Source: Clostridiales bacterium
Lineage (GTDB): Bacteria; Bacillota; Clostridia; Christensenellales; Borkfalkiaceae
Assembly (NCBI GenBank): GCA_015055805.1
Contig: SVHN01000006.1
Coordinates: 40,046 to 104,045, forward strand
Direction of reading: 5' to 3'
DNA: 64,000 nt
Both the position numbers and the translations under genes were made by a program. Of the stretch, positions 62,345 to 64,000 are shown one piece after another (the stretch's first letter is position 1; each line of letters opens with the position of its first letter). The notes beneath the pieces were generated by a model that searched no databases, was not told the DNA's origin, and saw nothing but the letters and a program-made list of their open reading frames with translations.

Positions 62345-62373
62345 TACCCGACAGCATATTTCGCCGTCGGGTA
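62345..62373 (+). terminator. Weak stem-loop after frdA
   Basis: TACCCGAC (62345-62352) pairs with GTCGGGTA (62366-62373) around a 13-base loop. No T run follows, so it may be a 3'-end stabiliser rather than a strict terminator; some read-through into the transporter gene is possible. Confidence 0.45.
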
Positions 62374-62453
62374 GAAAACTGTAAACAGATGCTTAAATGC
62401 AAATATGATGAGATAAGGAAAAGATGAAACTTTTATAAAGTAAAGGAGTAATT

Positions 62454-63812
62454 ATGGAAAAAGAAAAAAAGAGCCTTAAATGGCTTTGGATTGCTATAGC
62501 ACTTGTAGTAGTTGCAGCAATCGGCGTATGGTGCGGAATAAATGCAAAAATCTTCGTTAACGATAAAACTGGCAATACAGAACTTAACGTTTTTGGAATT
62601 CCCGCACTTTTAACGGGAATATTTATTGTAACTGCTCTTGGTTATCTTTTAGGTAGAATTACCATTAAGGGCGTTAACCTCGGAACGGCAGGCGTATTTT
62701 TAGTTGCTATTTTATTTGGTTATTTATGCACGCTTATTCCTCAGGATTTGCCGATTTTAAGTGTTCTTCGTTTAGAAGCAAGAAAAGGAAACACAACTTA
62801 TTATAAAAGTGTTATTCAAAACGTTGGTCTAGTATTATTCGTTGGCTCAGTTGGTTTTATCGCTGGTCCTAAATTCTTTAGGGACCTCGCAAAAAACTTC
62901 AAAACCTATATAGTATTGGGTATCAGCATTATTTTAATCGGTACTTTAGTTGCTGTAATTTTCACTTTGGTTTCACCTTACGGCGCAGATTTTTGGGCTG
63001 GTATCTTATCGGGTGCTTTAACTTCAACCCCCGGTTATTCGGCCGCTCAAGAAGCAATGACTCAAATGGGTGCCTCTGATGCGCAAGTGACCATAGGCCA
63101 CGCAATCGCATATCCTTTCGGTGTTATCGGCGTAGTATTATTCGTTCAACTTCTTCCAAGATTTGTTAAAGCGGATATGAACTACGAAAGAAGTTTACTT
63201 AAACCCGAAGTTATGGAAGCAACCGAAGAAAAGGTAGAAAAGAAACTCTTCAAGTGCGACGATTTCGGTTTCACCGCTCTCGCTATTGCAATCGTATCAG
63301 GTCTTATCCTTGGCGGTATCAAAATTCCGCTATTCGGTGGTGTAAGTTTCTCGCTCGGTACTACGGGTGGCGTATTGATTATGTGCTTGGTATTCGGCCA
63401 CTTTGGTAGAATAGGTAGCCTTTCAATGGAAATTCCTACCGCAACCGTAAAAGCACTTAAAGAACTTGGTCTTATGCTATTCCTTATCGGTGCAGGTGTA
63501 GACGGTGGCGTTAGCCTTGTATCGGCAATCGGTGGTGACGCTGGCATTATCGTTTGGGGTTTTGTTGGTGGTGCGCTTATGACCATAATTCCTATGATAG
63601 CAGGTTTCTTCCTTGGAAAGTACGTATTAAAATTACCGCTCTTAAACAACCTTGGTTCAATCACAGGTGGTATGACTTCTACACCTGCTCTTGGGACTTT
63701 GATTGCTACTGCGGAAACTGACGACGTTGCAGGCGCTTACGCATCAACTTATCCTATTGCACTCGTATTAATAGTAGTTGCTTGTAACTTAATGATTAAC
63801 TTAATGATATAA
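62454..63812 (+). CDS. AspT/YidE/YbjL-family transporter without regulatory insert
   Basis: 452 residues with about 11 membrane helices. Two related halves each carry the family block: NVGLVLFVGSVGFIAGPKFF with SGALTSTPGYSAA in the first, LGLMLFLIGAGVDGG with GSITGGMTSTPALGTL in the second. This is the YidE/YbjL duplication found in AspT, an aspartate:alanine exchanger, and in succinate exporters of the group. The usual TrkA-C (RCK) domains between the halves are absent; only about 40 charged residues are there. Position after frdA suggests C4-dicarboxylate or aspartate transport. AAAGGAG precedes the ATG. Confidence 0.8.
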   Translation: MEKEKKSLKWLWIAIALVVVAAIGVWCGINAKIFVNDKTGNTELNVFGIPALLTGIFIVTALGYLLGRITIKGVNLGTAGVFLVAILFGYLCTLIPQDLPILSVLRLEARKGNTTYYKSVIQNVGLVLFVGSVGFIAGPKFFRDLAKNFKTYIVLGISIILIGTLVAVIFTLVSPYGADFWAGILSGALTSTPGYSAAQEAMTQMGASDAQVTIGHAIAYPFGVIGVVLFVQLLPRFVKADMNYERSLLKPEVMEATEEKVEKKLFKCDDFGFTALAIAIVSGLILGGIKIPLFGGVSFSLGTTGGVLIMCLVFGHFGRIGSLSMEIPTATVKALKELGLMLFLIGAGVDGGVSLVSAIGGDAGIIVWGFVGGALMTIIPMIAGFFLGKYVLKLPLLNNLGSITGGMTSTPALGTLIATAETDDVAGAYASTYPIALVLIVVACNLMINLMI

Positions 63813-63833
63813 GTTTTATTAACTTAAAAAATA

Positions 63834-63872
63834 AAAGCGGCGTAACGATATTCATTATCGTTACGCCGCTTT
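63834..63872. terminator. Strong intrinsic terminator
   Basis: A perfect 17-bp stem (AAAGCGGCGTAACGATA and its complement) with a five-base loop, flanked by A and T residues on the two sides. Confidence 0.92.
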
Positions 63873-63883
63873 CTTTGTATAGT

Positions 63884-64000
63884 AAACCACCTGCTATGCG
63901 GGTGGTGGGAAAAGCCTATGGCTATGGACATAAAAAATCTCCTGTGATAAAATGAAAGTGGTGACCAACCGCAATCAAATAAATCAAAGGAGATTACCCA
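63884..64000 (+). mobile_element. Probable left end of an IS200/IS605-family element (transposase just beyond the window)
   Basis: CCACCTGC (63887-63894) and GCGGGTGG (63898-63905) form a hairpin with a TAT loop, followed by a second small hairpin AGCC-TAT-GGCT at 63913-63923. Sub-terminal hairpins of this kind mark the ends of IS200/IS605 elements. AAAGGAGA at 63986-63993 is placed so that an ATG beginning at 64000 would be at ideal distance, as expected for tnpA. The coding part is outside the window, so this remains a pattern-based call. Confidence 0.55.

Overview
The window looks like a chromosomal segment of an anaerobic member of the Firmicutes, probably an uncultured lineage of Clostridia. 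Three things point there. Conserved gene orders of that class are present: ruvA-ruvB-queA-tgt-yajC-TIGR04086, dgt-dnaG-rpoD-trmK-nif3, and ftsK-rimO-pgsA-cinA-recA-rny. Strong AGGAGG-type ribosome binding sites and many near-consensus sigma-A promoters with 17-bp spacers are seen. The last 12 kb is packed with Fe-S redox proteins. Coding density is high, and no tRNA, rRNA or CRISPR array was seen. The exact lineage cannot be fixed from sequence reading alone.

Layout. 1-4553: Holliday-junction helicase (ruvA 3' end, ruvB), queuosine genes (queA, tgt), yajC and a small membrane protein. 4629-7293 (minus): a ferritin-like protein of unknown function and an M29 aminopeptidase. 7554-15801: dxs followed by a cell-surface sugar module (FlaA1/CapD-type dehydratase, ABC exporter, sugar-kinase-like phosphotransferase, two Wzz-like proteins). 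15881-23446: tRNA thiolation-type PP-loop enzyme, small exporter, patatin phospholipase, an MBL-fold lipoprotein whose signal peptide is out of frame, a collagen-like surface protein, a thioesterase, a glycerophosphodiesterase, and a two-gene ABC exporter behind a perfect palindromic operator. 23568-29095: two small membrane-tailed proteins, then uvrB and uvrA. 29268-35339: dgt, primase, the housekeeping sigma factor, trmK, a Nif3-like protein and a zinc-ribbon protein. 35523-46274: ftsK/spoIIIE, rimO, pgsA, cinA, recA, rny, cardiolipin synthase. 46330-46942: a four-helix-bundle gene next to an array of nine tiny hairpins, with a 17-bp direct repeat on either side. 46947-51824: a GMP synthase ATPase subunit without its amidotransferase domain, an EamA permease, an NSS transporter, a probable repeat element, and azlD/azlC.

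The most interesting part is 52154-62294, which looks like one ten-gene operon from a single strong promoter: fumC, hdrB, hdrC, hdrA, then flxD, flxC, flxB, flxA-like genes, then an Fe-S subunit and a flavoprotein subunit of a soluble fumarate reductase. HdrABC-FlxABCD complexes are known as NADH-linked flavin-based electron-bifurcating modules. Joined to fumarase and an anchorless fumarate reductase, the set suggests that NADH oxidation is coupled both to fumarate reduction and to ferredoxin reduction in the cytosol. A following AspT-type transporter (62454-63812) may move the C4 acids. The whole-pathway reading is inference; the gene identities are well supported. The window ends in what looks like the left end of an IS200/IS605-family element, just before its transposase.
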